Shown: positions 1-6,315, numbered from the stretch's first letter. The stretch: DNA of 8,189 nt from CAYGZQ01 sp964354375 [NCBI: uncultured Planctomycetota bacterium] (GCA_964354375.1 CAYGZQ010000044.1:12703-20891), one strand, 5' to 3'. The notes: generated by a model not told the origin, from the letters alone. Made by a program: numbers and translations.

Positions 1-55
1 CGCCCGTACGTTCACCCCGAGTCTTCGAGGGGGGTACGGACGGGTGTCTCAGCTT
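1..55. repeat. 55-bp direct repeat, copy 1 (hairpin-forming)
   Basis: This stretch is base-for-base identical to 116-170. Within it, positions 3-18 and 29-44 form an imperfect inverted repeat (13 of 16 positions pair) around the centre at 19-28, where CGA/TCG can extend the stem over a GTCT loop. The first copy starts at the window edge, so its true left boundary is not visible and the unit may be longer. It holds no credible gene; open frames across it are by-products of its high GC. It looks like an intergenic REP-like palindromic repeat, but its genomic copy number cannot be judged from here. Confidence 0.85.
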
Positions 56-115
56 ATCGAGAAGTCAAGCCGCAGCGCGAATCGCCTCCTTGAGAGAGAT
101 ATTCATAAGGTGTGG

Positions 116-170
116 CGCCCGTACGTTCACCCCGAGTCTTCGAGGGGGGTACGGACGGGTGTCTCAGCTT
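116..170. repeat. 55-bp direct repeat, copy 2 (hairpin-forming)
   Basis: This is an exact second copy of 1-55, offset by 115 bp. Identity stops abruptly at 170/171: copy 1 continues with ATCGAGAAG and copy 2 with TTGCTGTTC. The 60 bp between the copies hold no gene I can support. The five bases before copy 2 extend the 10-base word TGTGGCGCCC (111-120), whose exact reverse complement is at 221-230. Copy 2 is therefore nested in a larger inverted-repeat structure. Confidence 0.85.
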
Positions 171-188
171 TTGCTGTTCATTAGATGA

Positions 189-227
189 GGCACCCATCTG
201 TCCCCGCCGCGGGGACATATGGGCGCC
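189..227. repeat. Long near-perfect palindrome
   Basis: Centred on C208, the arms 189-207 and 209-227 pair at 17 of 19 positions, with mismatches at 198/218 and 192/224. The core TCCCCGC-C-GCGGGGA (201-215) is perfect. No T-run follows on either strand, so it is not a standard intrinsic terminator. Together with the 55-bp repeats it makes 1-230 a repeat-dense spacer without genes. It could be an extragenic palindrome, a protein-binding site or a transcribed hairpin. Confidence 0.7.
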
Positions 228-233
228 ACAAGG

Positions 234-262
234 AAAGAGAAAACCTCCCACATCGCGGGAGG
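234..262 (-). terminator. Intrinsic terminator of the small minus-strand gene
   Basis: Read on the minus strand, CCTCCC (262-257) pairs with GGGAGG (249-244) over a 7-nt loop. It is followed directly by the T-rich tract TTTTCTCTTT (243-234). The hairpin begins about 28 nt after the stop of the 291-494 gene. The plus strand has no T-run after the same hairpin, so it should act in the minus direction only. Its position supports the small gene being real and transcribed leftward. Confidence 0.75.
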
Positions 263-290
263 ACTTTCCTCAGCCGTACGTTGCCAAAGC

Positions 291-494
291 TCACGATCTC
301 GCTTCACGCTCGGGAAGGTCGCTGAACCGGATCTCAGAGAGAACCGCAGCCATAATCGAGAGGCAGTGAGGGCATCTCCGGAGATGGGCCAGAAGTCGAT
401 CTTCCTCCTGCAGGCTCAGCTCGTGATACAGAAGCGCCCGCAGGATTTTTCGGGTTCCCACCTCGGAGCATTTCAGCGGCTTGGGAAGCTCCAT
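291..494 (-). CDS. Small zinc-finger (zf-HC2/anti-sigma-like) protein
   Basis: I read a 67-residue protein from the ATG at 494-492, which has GGAG seven bases upstream; a TTG 42 bases further out (536) has no good ribosome binding site. Residues about 17-45 fit the zf-HC2 anti-sigma zinc-finger pattern: a helix with LLYHELSLQEEDRLLAHL, then H-x3-C-x2-C in HLRRCPHC. In that family His and Cys bind zinc and the fold grips an ECF sigma factor. Here there is no membrane segment and no extracytoplasmic domain after the finger, and no sigma-factor gene lies beside it. It may therefore be a soluble zinc-dependent anti-sigma factor, a sigma-independent regulator, or a stand-alone finger. It is transcribed away from the outer-membrane protein gene and ends in an intrinsic terminator at 234-262. 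The fold assignment is by motif only. Confidence 0.65.
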   Translation of the reverse strand: MELPKPLKCSEVGTRKILRALLYHELSLQEEDRLLAHLRRCPHCLSIMAAVLSEIRFSDLPEREARS

Positions 495-634
495 GACTCG
501 GCTCCGATCAAACCTGACGGTTGGGAATACCTGCAATTAGATTTGATGCGCCGGGAGCCGCTTTTCGTGCCCAGTCCCGCCGAATTTCCCCGATTTCCCC
601 TCGGAAAATCTCAAACATCAATCTCAATCAACTG

Positions 635-661
635 TTGAACGAACTTCAAGCCTGATATAAT
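635..661 (+). promoter_or_regulatory. Probable sigma70-type promoter of the outer-membrane protein gene
   Basis: A perfect TATAAT (656-661) has TTGAAC (635-640, four of six consensus positions) upstream. The spacer is 15 bp, shorter than the ideal 17, so the -35 may be weak or misassigned. Transcription would begin near 668, giving a leader of about 44 nt before the ATG at 712. That leader contains GGAG (701-704) seven bases from the start codon. Confidence 0.55.
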
Positions 662-711
662 CACGCCCGTGTAAACCCTTATCTCCCCTTTCTGCGTAGT
701 GGAGTCCGCTG

Positions 712-2091
712 ATGGCGAAAAAGATCCTATGCGTTCCTGCAGCCCTGATGGTGGTCTCGATTTTTGCCTGCCTTTTGCTCTCAACTCCCCTGAGAGCACA
801 GGACACCGAAAGCGGCACGATACGCCAGGAGACCGCCACGACTGCCGTGCCGGAGGAAGAGGAAGGCGTCGTGGTGCCGGTTTCGGAGGACACTACCCCG
901 ATCGGCATCGTCGACGACATCATCCTCATCGGGCAGATTGTGACGTCGAGGGGCGCGGTCCTCAAACAGATGACCTTCGAGGCGGGCGACACGATCTCCC
1001 CTCACGACATCGACATGTGTCGCCAGAGGCTGCTGGGCTTCAACGGCATCTACTGGATGGCCGACATCACATGGGCCCCAGCGGAAAAAGAGGGGCACAT
1101 CATCGTTACGGTCGACCTGAAATCCCGGCGCACATGGTTCCTCTCTCCCTCTCAGGCAGGGGGAGTCATCGGTGACAGAAACTTCCTGGGTACCGGCGAT
1201 ATGGCCATGCTGGGCGTATTCATCGCGGATGAGGATTATTACTACACTGTCGGCTACCTTGATCCCCAGTTCCTCGGCGGTCACAACAGCATGTATCTCG
1301 AGGGTCACATCCTTGACACGACCCACACGATACGCACCGATGACATCCATTCAACCGGAGAAAGCTACCTTGTCGACCGGAACGGCGGCGGGCTGACATA
1401 CCGGACTCGTTGGAACACCGACACGTCTGTGGGTGTCGGCTTCAAATTGGAGGATGTCTCAACCGAGAAATACGGCGACCCGTTCAAGAGCTTCGGAACC
1501 GACGACTATTTCTATTATTCGGGCGCAAGGATCCCGGACGGGCAGGTGGGCGTCCTCAATTTCCAGCTCTCCGGCGGTTACATGGATTCGCGATACTTCC
1601 CGACGACAGGGTACTATTGGGATTTCTTCAATGAGTTCTCTCGCAGCTACACCCTGAGCGATTTCGACTTCACCCGCCACACCGTGACCGCCGCCACGTT
1701 CCGCGACATCTACAAGGGTCGGAATGTCCTGTGCGGACGGATGATCTATTCTCACCTGACGGGCGATCCGCCGAACTATGAGCTCCTTCCCTTCGACTGG
1801 CAGGTCAGAGGCTACACCGGCGGGACCCATCGCGGGAAAAGCATGCTCTGCTTCAACTTGGAGTACCGGTTCATCGCGGAGCCGGATATATTCCAGGGTG
1901 TCCTGTTCGCCGACTACGGCCGCAGTTGGGACGGGCACGAGTTCAACTTCGACGACCTGGAATATGGGTACGGAGCAGGCATTCGGATCTATACCGCTCC
2001 CTTCATCCCCTACGATCTGCTCTTCAGAATCGACTACGGCTGGGGCGCTCATGGAGAGGAAGCCACTTTCGGCTTCAACCAGTTCTTCTAA
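712..2091 (+). CDS. BamA/TamA-like outer-membrane beta-barrel protein with one POTRA domain
   Basis: The 459-residue product starts with a signal peptide (KK, hydrophobic core about 5-25, likely cleavage after LRA at 29). A low-complexity acidic linker follows (about 30-62). Residues about 66-137 look like a single POTRA domain, with the 'I-GxxxT-x-vL' beginning, 'F-AGD-IS' and 'RLLGFNGIYW' segments. From about 148 the 'GDRNFLGTGD' motif opens a Bac_surface_Ag (D15) barrel. Further barrel marks are FPTTGYYW near 296-303, VRGY at 366-369 (the loop-6 VRGF/Y motif of the Omp85 family), FADYGRSWD near 399-407, and a C-terminal strand ending in Phe. BamA proper has five POTRAs and is about 800 residues, so this is not the essential BamA. 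It is more like short TamA- or patatin-associated barrels that insert or translocate a dedicated substrate; that role is inferred from the family. The ATG has GGAG at 701-704, and the gene appears monocistronic. Confidence 0.85.
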   Translation: MAKKILCVPAALMVVSIFACLLLSTPLRAQDTESGTIRQETATTAVPEEEEGVVVPVSEDTTPIGIVDDIILIGQIVTSRGAVLKQMTFEAGDTISPHDIDMCRQRLLGFNGIYWMADITWAPAEKEGHIIVTVDLKSRRTWFLSPSQAGGVIGDRNFLGTGDMAMLGVFIADEDYYYTVGYLDPQFLGGHNSMYLEGHILDTTHTIRTDDIHSTGESYLVDRNGGGLTYRTRWNTDTSVGVGFKLEDVSTEKYGDPFKSFGTDDYFYYSGARIPDGQVGVLNFQLSGGYMDSRYFPTTGYYWDFFNEFSRSYTLSDFDFTRHTVTAATFRDIYKGRNVLCGRMIYSHLTGDPPNYELLPFDWQVRGYTGGTHRGKSMLCFNLEYRFIAEPDIFQGVLFADYGRSWDGHEFNFDDLEYGYGAGIRIYTAPFIPYDLLFRIDYGWGAHGEEATFGFNQFF

Positions 2092-2456
2092 TATCGCCAA
2101 TAACAGATGAGTCCAGCATCCTTCGTCGTGCACTGCTGTTCCTACCCCCATCTATAGTAACCATGTGTCGCTTTTTGTAGCCTTGCCTTAAATACCCACA
2201 TTCATCTTGACATCAGGACATTTCTCGCTTATTATTACGTTGAATGGTAGCATACAGTGCAGACGAAAGGGGGAGAGTTCGAGGTTACTCGGGCAGGGAA
2301 GGCTGGAGCACATCCCCACGAAGTACAAAGTACCTTTCTGACGCCTCCTACGTGCTGTTGCTTTTCCGGCCGCTTGTTCGCGCCGCGCCGTTGAGCCTGA
2401 TTTACACAGCAACAAATTCTTGCGGATAGCAAGGATACTATTGGAGGAGTACGCAC
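2092..2456. other. Intergenic region with a strong promoter and long leader
   Basis: There are 365 bases between two plus-strand genes. I see no convincing intrinsic terminator after the barrel-protein gene. A consensus-like promoter lies at 2207-2235, followed by about 215 nt of potential leader. In that leader, TGTTGCT (2354-2360) can pair with AGCAACA (2408-2414), enclosing a GC-rich segment that can form smaller hairpins. I do not recognise a known riboswitch class. A 61-codon open frame (2244-2429) starts two to three bases after the predicted transcription start, but its protein has no family resemblance and is not annotated as a gene. Confidence 0.6.
2207..2235 (+). promoter_or_regulatory. 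Strong sigma70-type promoter
   Basis: A perfect TTGACA (2207-2212), a 17-bp spacer and TATTAT (2230-2235, five of six consensus) make this the best promoter match in the window. The predicted start is near 2242. The first gene with a good ribosome binding site begins at 2457, so the transcript would carry an unusually long leader. It probably serves the 2457-4206 gene pair. Confidence 0.75.
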
Positions 2457-2849
2457 ATGAGCAAATTGCCACTCTGGTTAGTAGCAGGGTTGATGTTGTT
2501 ACTGTCCTCTCCGGTCAGGGGCCAGTACCCACCCAATCCTCTAACGCCACTCAATTCGTGCCATCCATGGCAGGGTGACGATTCGTGGTGCAACTGGGAT
2601 GGCGACGAGGTCATCGCCGCCTATCGCGTCGGGAACGACGAGCGACTCCTGTTCCAGGGCACAATAGGCGGGGTTTACAGGCACTTCAGATGGGACAACG
2701 CTGACGTATGGGAATATGCCAATGGCCACTGGAGAGCTGTTACCGACTGCGTGGAAGCAGTTCCGGCCATGTGGGGCGCATCCATTCCATGCGAAGAAAA
2801 CACGGAACAATATTTCAAAACTGGGACACATGCGATAACGCAATCGTAA
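2457..2849 (+). CDS. Exported protein of unknown family, N-terminal part (frameshifted)
   Basis: This 130-residue reading begins at an ATG with GGAGGA (2443-2448) eight bases upstream. It opens with a signal peptide (K3, hydrophobic 5-17, likely cleavage near VRG at 22), so the product should be exported. The mature part is rich in Trp and Asp and has Cys at 35, 45, 98 and 112, possibly disulphide-forming in the periplasm. I do not recognise the family. The protein-like character runs to about residue 120; the last residues (KTGTHAITQS) look like out-of-frame read-through. A long open frame in phase 2 then carries on to 3106, so this is best read as the front of a longer, broken gene. It shares the 2207-2235 promoter with the downstream lipoprotein gene. 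Confidence 0.6.
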   Translation: MSKLPLWLVAGLMLLLSSPVRGQYPPNPLTPLNSCHPWQGDDSWCNWDGDEVIAAYRVGNDERLLFQGTIGGVYRHFRWDNADVWEYANGHWRAVTDCVEAVPAMWGASIPCEENTEQYFKTGTHAITQS

Positions 2850-3106
2850 AACGTGTTCTCTACTGTTGGCTAATCACAGGATACATTGATGTGACCGATC
2901 TTACGGGCACACAAGACGGTCGGGATTTTGCACACGCACTTGAATTGATGTTTGACAGTACGGGAAGTGGCTATCTGGGTAACAAGAGGCAGGACGGGAC
3001 TAACCCGCCTCTTGATAATCCGCTTTTTCAGGAACCCGATGGTCGTCCACCCGGAGGGCATGCCACTTATCTTGTATACGGAGACGAGTTCTGCGATTGC
3101 CCCTAG
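2457..3106 (+). pseudogene. Exported protein gene broken by an apparent single-base deletion
   Basis: The frame starting at 2457 stops at 2849, and a phase-2 frame continues without a stop to TAG at 3104-3106. From about 2819 this second frame gives some 95 residues ending in GHATYLVYGDEFCDCP, and it lacks a convincing start of its own: a GTG at 2891 has only a weak AGGA upstream. Adding one base in the AAAA run at 2817-2820 would join the two parts into about 216 residues. The stop lies immediately before the AGGAGG of the next gene, as expected for the true 3' end of an operon gene. The cause could be a real mutation, a sequencing or assembly error, or programmed frameshifting. I see no classic X-XXY-YYZ slippery heptamer at the junction. 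Function unknown. Confidence 0.55.
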
Positions 3107-3120
3107 AGGAGGTCACACCC

Positions 3121-4206
3121 ATGAACGATGCAAAGACTGTTATTTCGCTTATTACTAATTGCCTTATTCTTGGTATCATAAGTGTTTCCTGTACCGGTTC
3201 CTATCCGGTTCAATCCACTGACAAGCCGGATACTGCACCGGTGAGGAGCCGGGAAAGCATTCCCCCCGACGAATCCGTTACGTTACATAACCCCAATTAT
3301 GAGGTCGCTATATGCCAGAAAGCGGGTCTCTTTGAAGAGCTCCTCATGTACGCTGAGAATGAGGGGAGACTGCTTCTGGGCGGCGGTCTGCCGCTTACAT
3401 ACGATGCTCTCCTGAATGAAGGAAGTCTGATAGTCATTCCGGCGAATCGTTACACGGGCAGCGATATGGCTAATATCAAGAACTACAGCCTTGGGGATTT
3501 CTGGTACGATTTCGACGCAAACGAGAACGTCAGATGCTTTTTCATGCATAACGGAGATAAGGACATCGCCTATGATCCTGATGCGGTCGAGGCAGGCAAG
3601 ACCAAGTATTATGCGGGCCAATCGGATGTCAAGACGGATGGTAAGACCATTATGCAAGAGACATACATGGAGGCGCAATGGTTCGCGGAAACTGATCCGT
3701 CAACATACAGGCAGTCGCTGCCCGTCGATGACGAAGCATGTGCCCGCATGTATCTACTGTACCACGGTGTCAATAAGATCATGCTGTCCGCGGGTTGGAC
3801 ACTTGACAGTCCCTTCCAGACCCTTGACGAGTACATTTCGTTCATCGGCAGGAAAAACCCGGTAGCCTGGACTAATCCGTATACAGGAGATCCGACTGCC
3901 CAAAGAGAGTGGTACCTTCCGTCTCTGGTTGTCAACGTATTGGGACCAGCCGAGCCGAGCCAATCCGACGCAACCGGTTATCCTGAGAATGGGCCGGTTG
4001 ACGTCTCAACTCTTCCGGGTAATTATGCGTACACCGTTGTCGATACCCCTAGTGGCGCAAAGCAAGCGCATGTCCTTTTCTTCTTCAAAACACCTGATGG
4101 CGGTGTCGGAGCATTCAGGGCCGTCGGTCTCACTAGCGATGTGCTTGAGAAGAATTTTGAATTTCTTGAAAAGATGGCAGAAGCGGGCGGATATGTGAAT
4201 GAGTAG
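3121..4206 (+). CDS. Probable lipoprotein of unknown function
   Basis: I start this 361-residue protein at the ATG at 3121, with AGGAGG (3107-3112) eight bases upstream; an in-frame TTG at 3097 lies before that site and is unlikely. Residues 5-23 form a hydrophobic signal segment ending in SVSC (C24). The Cys and following TGS suit a lipoprotein, although Ser at -3 is not the canonical Leu/Val/Ile. A Pro/Ser/Asp-rich linker (25-55) precedes the folded part. The C-terminal region has NPYTG (252-256) in a TLDEYISF...NPYTGDP context and PGNYAYTVVD (299-308). This pattern recalls the C-terminal segments of type II secretion pseudopilin-like proteins, but there is no prepilin N-terminus and I would not assign the family. 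It sits 14 bases after the broken exported-protein gene and probably shares its promoter. Both products are exported, so they may act together at the cell envelope. Confidence 0.75.
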   Translation: MNDAKTVISLITNCLILGIISVSCTGSYPVQSTDKPDTAPVRSRESIPPDESVTLHNPNYEVAICQKAGLFEELLMYAENEGRLLLGGGLPLTYDALLNEGSLIVIPANRYTGSDMANIKNYSLGDFWYDFDANENVRCFFMHNGDKDIAYDPDAVEAGKTKYYAGQSDVKTDGKTIMQETYMEAQWFAETDPSTYRQSLPVDDEACARMYLLYHGVNKIMLSAGWTLDSPFQTLDEYISFIGRKNPVAWTNPYTGDPTAQREWYLPSLVVNVLGPAEPSQSDATGYPENGPVDVSTLPGNYAYTVVDTPSGAKQAHVLFFFKTPDGGVGAFRAVGLTSDVLEKNFEFLEKMAEAGGYVNE

Positions 4207-4304
4207 GTTGTAATTGGCCGATGTTTCTTCGCAGCTGCGGCAGACTGAGTGCTGGGAAACTGACGCGCTGAGCACACAAACCGATTTTTCGCCATTTCCG
4301 AACC

Positions 4305-4333
4305 TCGACACACTCCCCCGGTTCATTTAAGAT
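4305..4333 (+). promoter_or_regulatory. Promoter for a leaderless transcript of the zinc-ribbon/VWA/FHA operon
   Basis: TCGACA (4305-4310, five of six -35 consensus), a 17-bp spacer and TAAGAT (4328-4333, fits TANNNT) precede the first operon gene. Counting seven bases from the -10 places the start site at 4340, exactly the A of the ATG. The only purine-rich motif before that ATG is AGGA at 4334-4337, too close to act as a ribosome binding site. The sequence thus predicts a leaderless mRNA. Confidence 0.55.
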
Positions 4334-4339
4334 AGGATC

Positions 4340-4900
4340 ATGCGCTGCAAGACCTGCAATGCCTATGTCCCGGAAGGCGCCACGCACTGCCTCGACTGTG
4401 GTGCTGATCTCGAGCCGGCGCCCGTATGCCGACGTTGCGGCACTGTCGCCTACCCGAACGCACGGTTCTGCCGAATCTGCGGAGCGGTTCTCACCGCATC
4501 GCCATCAACCCAGCCGGATCGATCCCGGGAGCTCCGTCCCGCAGACCCCGAGGCTCTTCCCGCCGCCCCCTGCCCCAGATGCGGATTCAACGTCGCCCAG
4601 GGGGTGATTTACTGTCCGTCCTGTGGAACGAGCCGGACCGCTCCACCTCCCCCTCTGGATCGCGCTGAGGTCGCAGAAATCGACAGCCCAGGACCCGACA
4701 CCGCCCGGGCCGTCCCCGGCGCGCAGCCCTGTCCAAGATGCGGAACTCCTCCGAGAGGCTCCGGACGGTTCTGCTTCCATTGCGGACGATTCCTGGGCGG
4801 CGATATCGAGGACGTGATCTGCCCAAGGTGTGGAGCCACGAACATTCTCAGGTACGCGCGTTGCCAGTACTGCGGGGCTGATCTGCCGACTCCCGACTGA
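4340..4900 (+). CDS. Protein of five tandem zinc ribbons
   Basis: The 186-residue protein is almost entirely zinc ribbons of the zinc_ribbon_2/DZANK type. The cysteine sets are 3-6-17-20, 30-33-44-47, 78-81-92-95, 131-134-145-148 and 161-164-175-178. All five have the same C-x2-C-x10-C-x2-C spacing, so each should bind one zinc ion. Ribbons 1-2 and 4-5 are paired; Pro/Arg-rich linkers (about 50-76 and 98-129) separate them from ribbon 3. There is no signal peptide or membrane segment, so it should be cytoplasmic. No catalytic domain is present; multi-ribbon proteins of this kind usually act as protein- or nucleic-acid-binding scaffolds (family knowledge). It heads a four-gene operon whose third and fourth proteins carry the same ribbon type, which suggests it bridges those partners. 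Its start has no usable ribosome binding site and is probably leaderless. Confidence 0.85.
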   Translation: MRCKTCNAYVPEGATHCLDCGADLEPAPVCRRCGTVAYPNARFCRICGAVLTASPSTQPDRSRELRPADPEALPAAPCPRCGFNVAQGVIYCPSCGTSRTAPPPPLDRAEVAEIDSPGPDTARAVPGAQPCPRCGTPPRGSGRFCFHCGRFLGGDIEDVICPRCGATNILRYARCQYCGADLPTPD

Positions 4901-4917
4901 TCCGCTCCCGGAATATC

Positions 4918-6315
4918 ATGTGCCCGATCGATGAAATAGCCGTTCCGTCAGCCCCGAAACCGTCCGATCTCTACGACGAGAATCTCAGGCGCGACTACCT
5001 GTTCGCGAGGGAAGTGCACTCCCTCGACATGACCGTCGCGCTCTTCAACAGCTTCATCCTGCACCAGTCGGCGGGTGAGACATTCCTCCTGGTCGAGCTT
5101 CTGTCGAAAGAGAAACCGAAAGTGGGACGCGAATCGCCTCTGAATCTCGTCCTTCTTCTCGACCGATCGCACTCTATGTTCGGCGGCCCCATCACGGAGG
5201 CGATCAAGGCTGCAAGAGTGGTTATCGACCAGCTCACCGGTCGCGACAGCCTTACAGTGATCGCATTCGATCACGAGGCGAAGGTGATGCTGTCAAGTCG
5301 CAGGGTCCTCAACAAGGAAGAGGCAAAACGCCGTCTTGGGGAGATTGAAGTGCTGGGCGGCTCGACCGATCTTCACGGAGCGCTGAGGCTCGGGTTCCGC
5401 GAGTTGAGGGAATTCACGGGCGAAAACACGATCGACAAGATGGTGCTGCTGACCGACGGACGCCCCACTCACGGGGAGACCGAGGACGAGCCGTTTTTCC
5501 AGCTCTCCGAGAGCGTCAGGGCGAAGGGGGCGAGCATAAGCGCTGTCGGCATCGGCCTGGACTACAACGAGGACCTGCTGAGCTCGGTCGCCCGTCTCTC
5601 CGGCGGCGGCTTCTACCATTCCGCAAGGGCCCGCGAAATCAAGAAGATCTTCAAGAAGGAAATCGCGCATTTCCTCAATGTCAGCCACCGCGCGATAGAG
5701 CTTCAGATAACCCCCAGGAAATGGTTGAAAATCAAGGAGATATTCGGCCTTCCTCATCGATTCGAGGGCGGCAAACATGTCATTCAGCTCCCTGACCTCG
5801 AGAAGTACACCGAGCAGACCGTTCTGTGCACGATTCAGTACGAGCCGCATCCGGCGGGGCTTTTCAGGACGCTCGATGTCAGGGTTCGCTATCACCACGT
5901 GGGCACCGGCGTCGAGGGCGATCTTGGCGGCTGGGCCGCCGCTCGATTCGTCGACGATCCCACCATCATCAAGCGCGGCAAGAATCCCAGGGTCGACAAG
6001 GCCCTCCTCAGACGCAACGTCAAAAGCGACCTCATCAGCACCATCCGAGGTATCCGCACTCGGGTCCTCAGCCGGGACGACGCTCAGCATCAACTCAAAG
6101 ACTACCAGCGCACCCTGATTCTGTCGGGCAACACGAAGGAAGCGCGCGAGCTCGGCGAGGCGATTCAGCAGCTCGCCAAGGGTCGGGACGAGGACGCCAG
6201 CAAGACCCTCACTCAATCCACTTTTTCGCTCGACCGCGGCAAGCGCGATACTGCCGAACCCCAGATCGATTCGGAGCAGGATGTCGAGGAGTCCGGGGAG
6301 GCTGATGAGGAATGA
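4918..6315 (+). CDS. VWA-domain protein with intact MIDAS
   Basis: The 465-residue protein has no signal peptide and is probably cytoplasmic. Residues about 33-65 form a beta-rich lead-in, and the von Willebrand A domain spans about 74-245. All MIDAS metal-site elements are visible: DRSHS (D82, S84, S86, the DxSxS motif), T150 in GGSTDL and D180 in LLTDGRP. It should therefore bind Mg2+ and a protein ligand. The lead-in plus 'PLNLVLLLDRSHSM' resembles the widespread stand-alone bacterial VWA proteins that begin with a small beta-sandwich. After VWA come a beta-rich region (about 255-350), a helical segment (about 360-425) and a very acidic tail (about 445-465). The start lies 17 bases after the zinc-ribbon gene with only a weak CGGA-type site. 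The stop overlaps the FHA gene start by four bases (ATGA), implying coupled translation. Assembly of a multi-protein complex is the likely role, inferred from family and neighbours. Confidence 0.88.
   Translation: MCPIDEIAVPSAPKPSDLYDENLRRDYLFAREVHSLDMTVALFNSFILHQSAGETFLLVELLSKEKPKVGRESPLNLVLLLDRSHSMFGGPITEAIKAARVVIDQLTGRDSLTVIAFDHEAKVMLSSRRVLNKEEAKRRLGEIEVLGGSTDLHGALRLGFRELREFTGENTIDKMVLLTDGRPTHGETEDEPFFQLSESVRAKGASISAVGIGLDYNEDLLSSVARLSGGGFYHSARAREIKKIFKKEIAHFLNVSHRAIELQITPRKWLKIKEIFGLPHRFEGGKHVIQLPDLEKYTEQTVLCTIQYEPHPAGLFRTLDVRVRYHHVGTGVEGDLGGWAAARFVDDPTIIKRGKNPRVDKALLRRNVKSDLISTIRGIRTRVLSRDDAQHQLKDYQRTLILSGNTKEARELGEAIQQLAKGRDEDASKTLTQSTFSLDRGKRDTAEPQIDSEQDVEESGEADEE

Larger units (their letters stand above)
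111..230. repeat. 120-bp unit bounded by 10-bp inverted repeats
   Basis: TGTGGCGCCC at 111-120 and GGGCGCCACA at 221-230 are perfect reverse complements. Between them lie the second copy of the 55-bp repeat and the 189-227 palindrome. The arrangement resembles a small non-autonomous palindromic element or a compound RNA stem-loop. No flanking target-site duplication was recognised, and the inner arm overlaps the palindrome's outer edge, so a transposable origin is only a guess. Confidence 0.4.

Noticed and set aside
1-170. Short CRISPR-like or attachment-site reading of the 55-bp direct repeats
   Set aside because: There are only two copies, repeat and spacer lengths do not fit CRISPR, and no cas, integrase or tRNA gene is present. 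A palindromic intergenic repeat explains it better.
495-560. Possible minus-strand promoter with -10-like TCTAAT (541-536) for the zinc-finger gene
   Set aside because: The -10 matches five of six bases, but I find no acceptable -35 at 16-18 bp, so it is too weak to annotate.
219-638. 139-codon plus-strand open frame across the left intergenic region
   Set aside because: It runs antisense to the zinc-finger gene, through its terminator and into the promoter of the barrel gene. Its product has no domain, and no ribosome binding site was seen.
781-1350. Minus-strand frames within the outer-membrane protein gene
   Set aside because: The plus frame has a signal peptide, POTRA and barrel motifs. 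The antisense frames have none.
2225-3157. Similar words TCGCTTATTATTA (promoter at 2225) and TCGCTTATTACTA (in the lipoprotein gene at 3145)
   Set aside because: The words are short and AT-rich, in unrelated contexts, and probably a chance match.
4245-4295. Possible terminator after the lipoprotein gene (GTGCT...AGCAC, then TTTTT)
   Set aside because: The stem is only five pairs with a 17-nt loop, and the T-run is over ten bases away. This is not convincing.
5293-6216. 307-codon minus-strand frame inside the VWA gene
   Set aside because: It is a by-product of GC-rich codon use opposite a gene with clear VWA motifs. It is antisense throughout and resembles no family.
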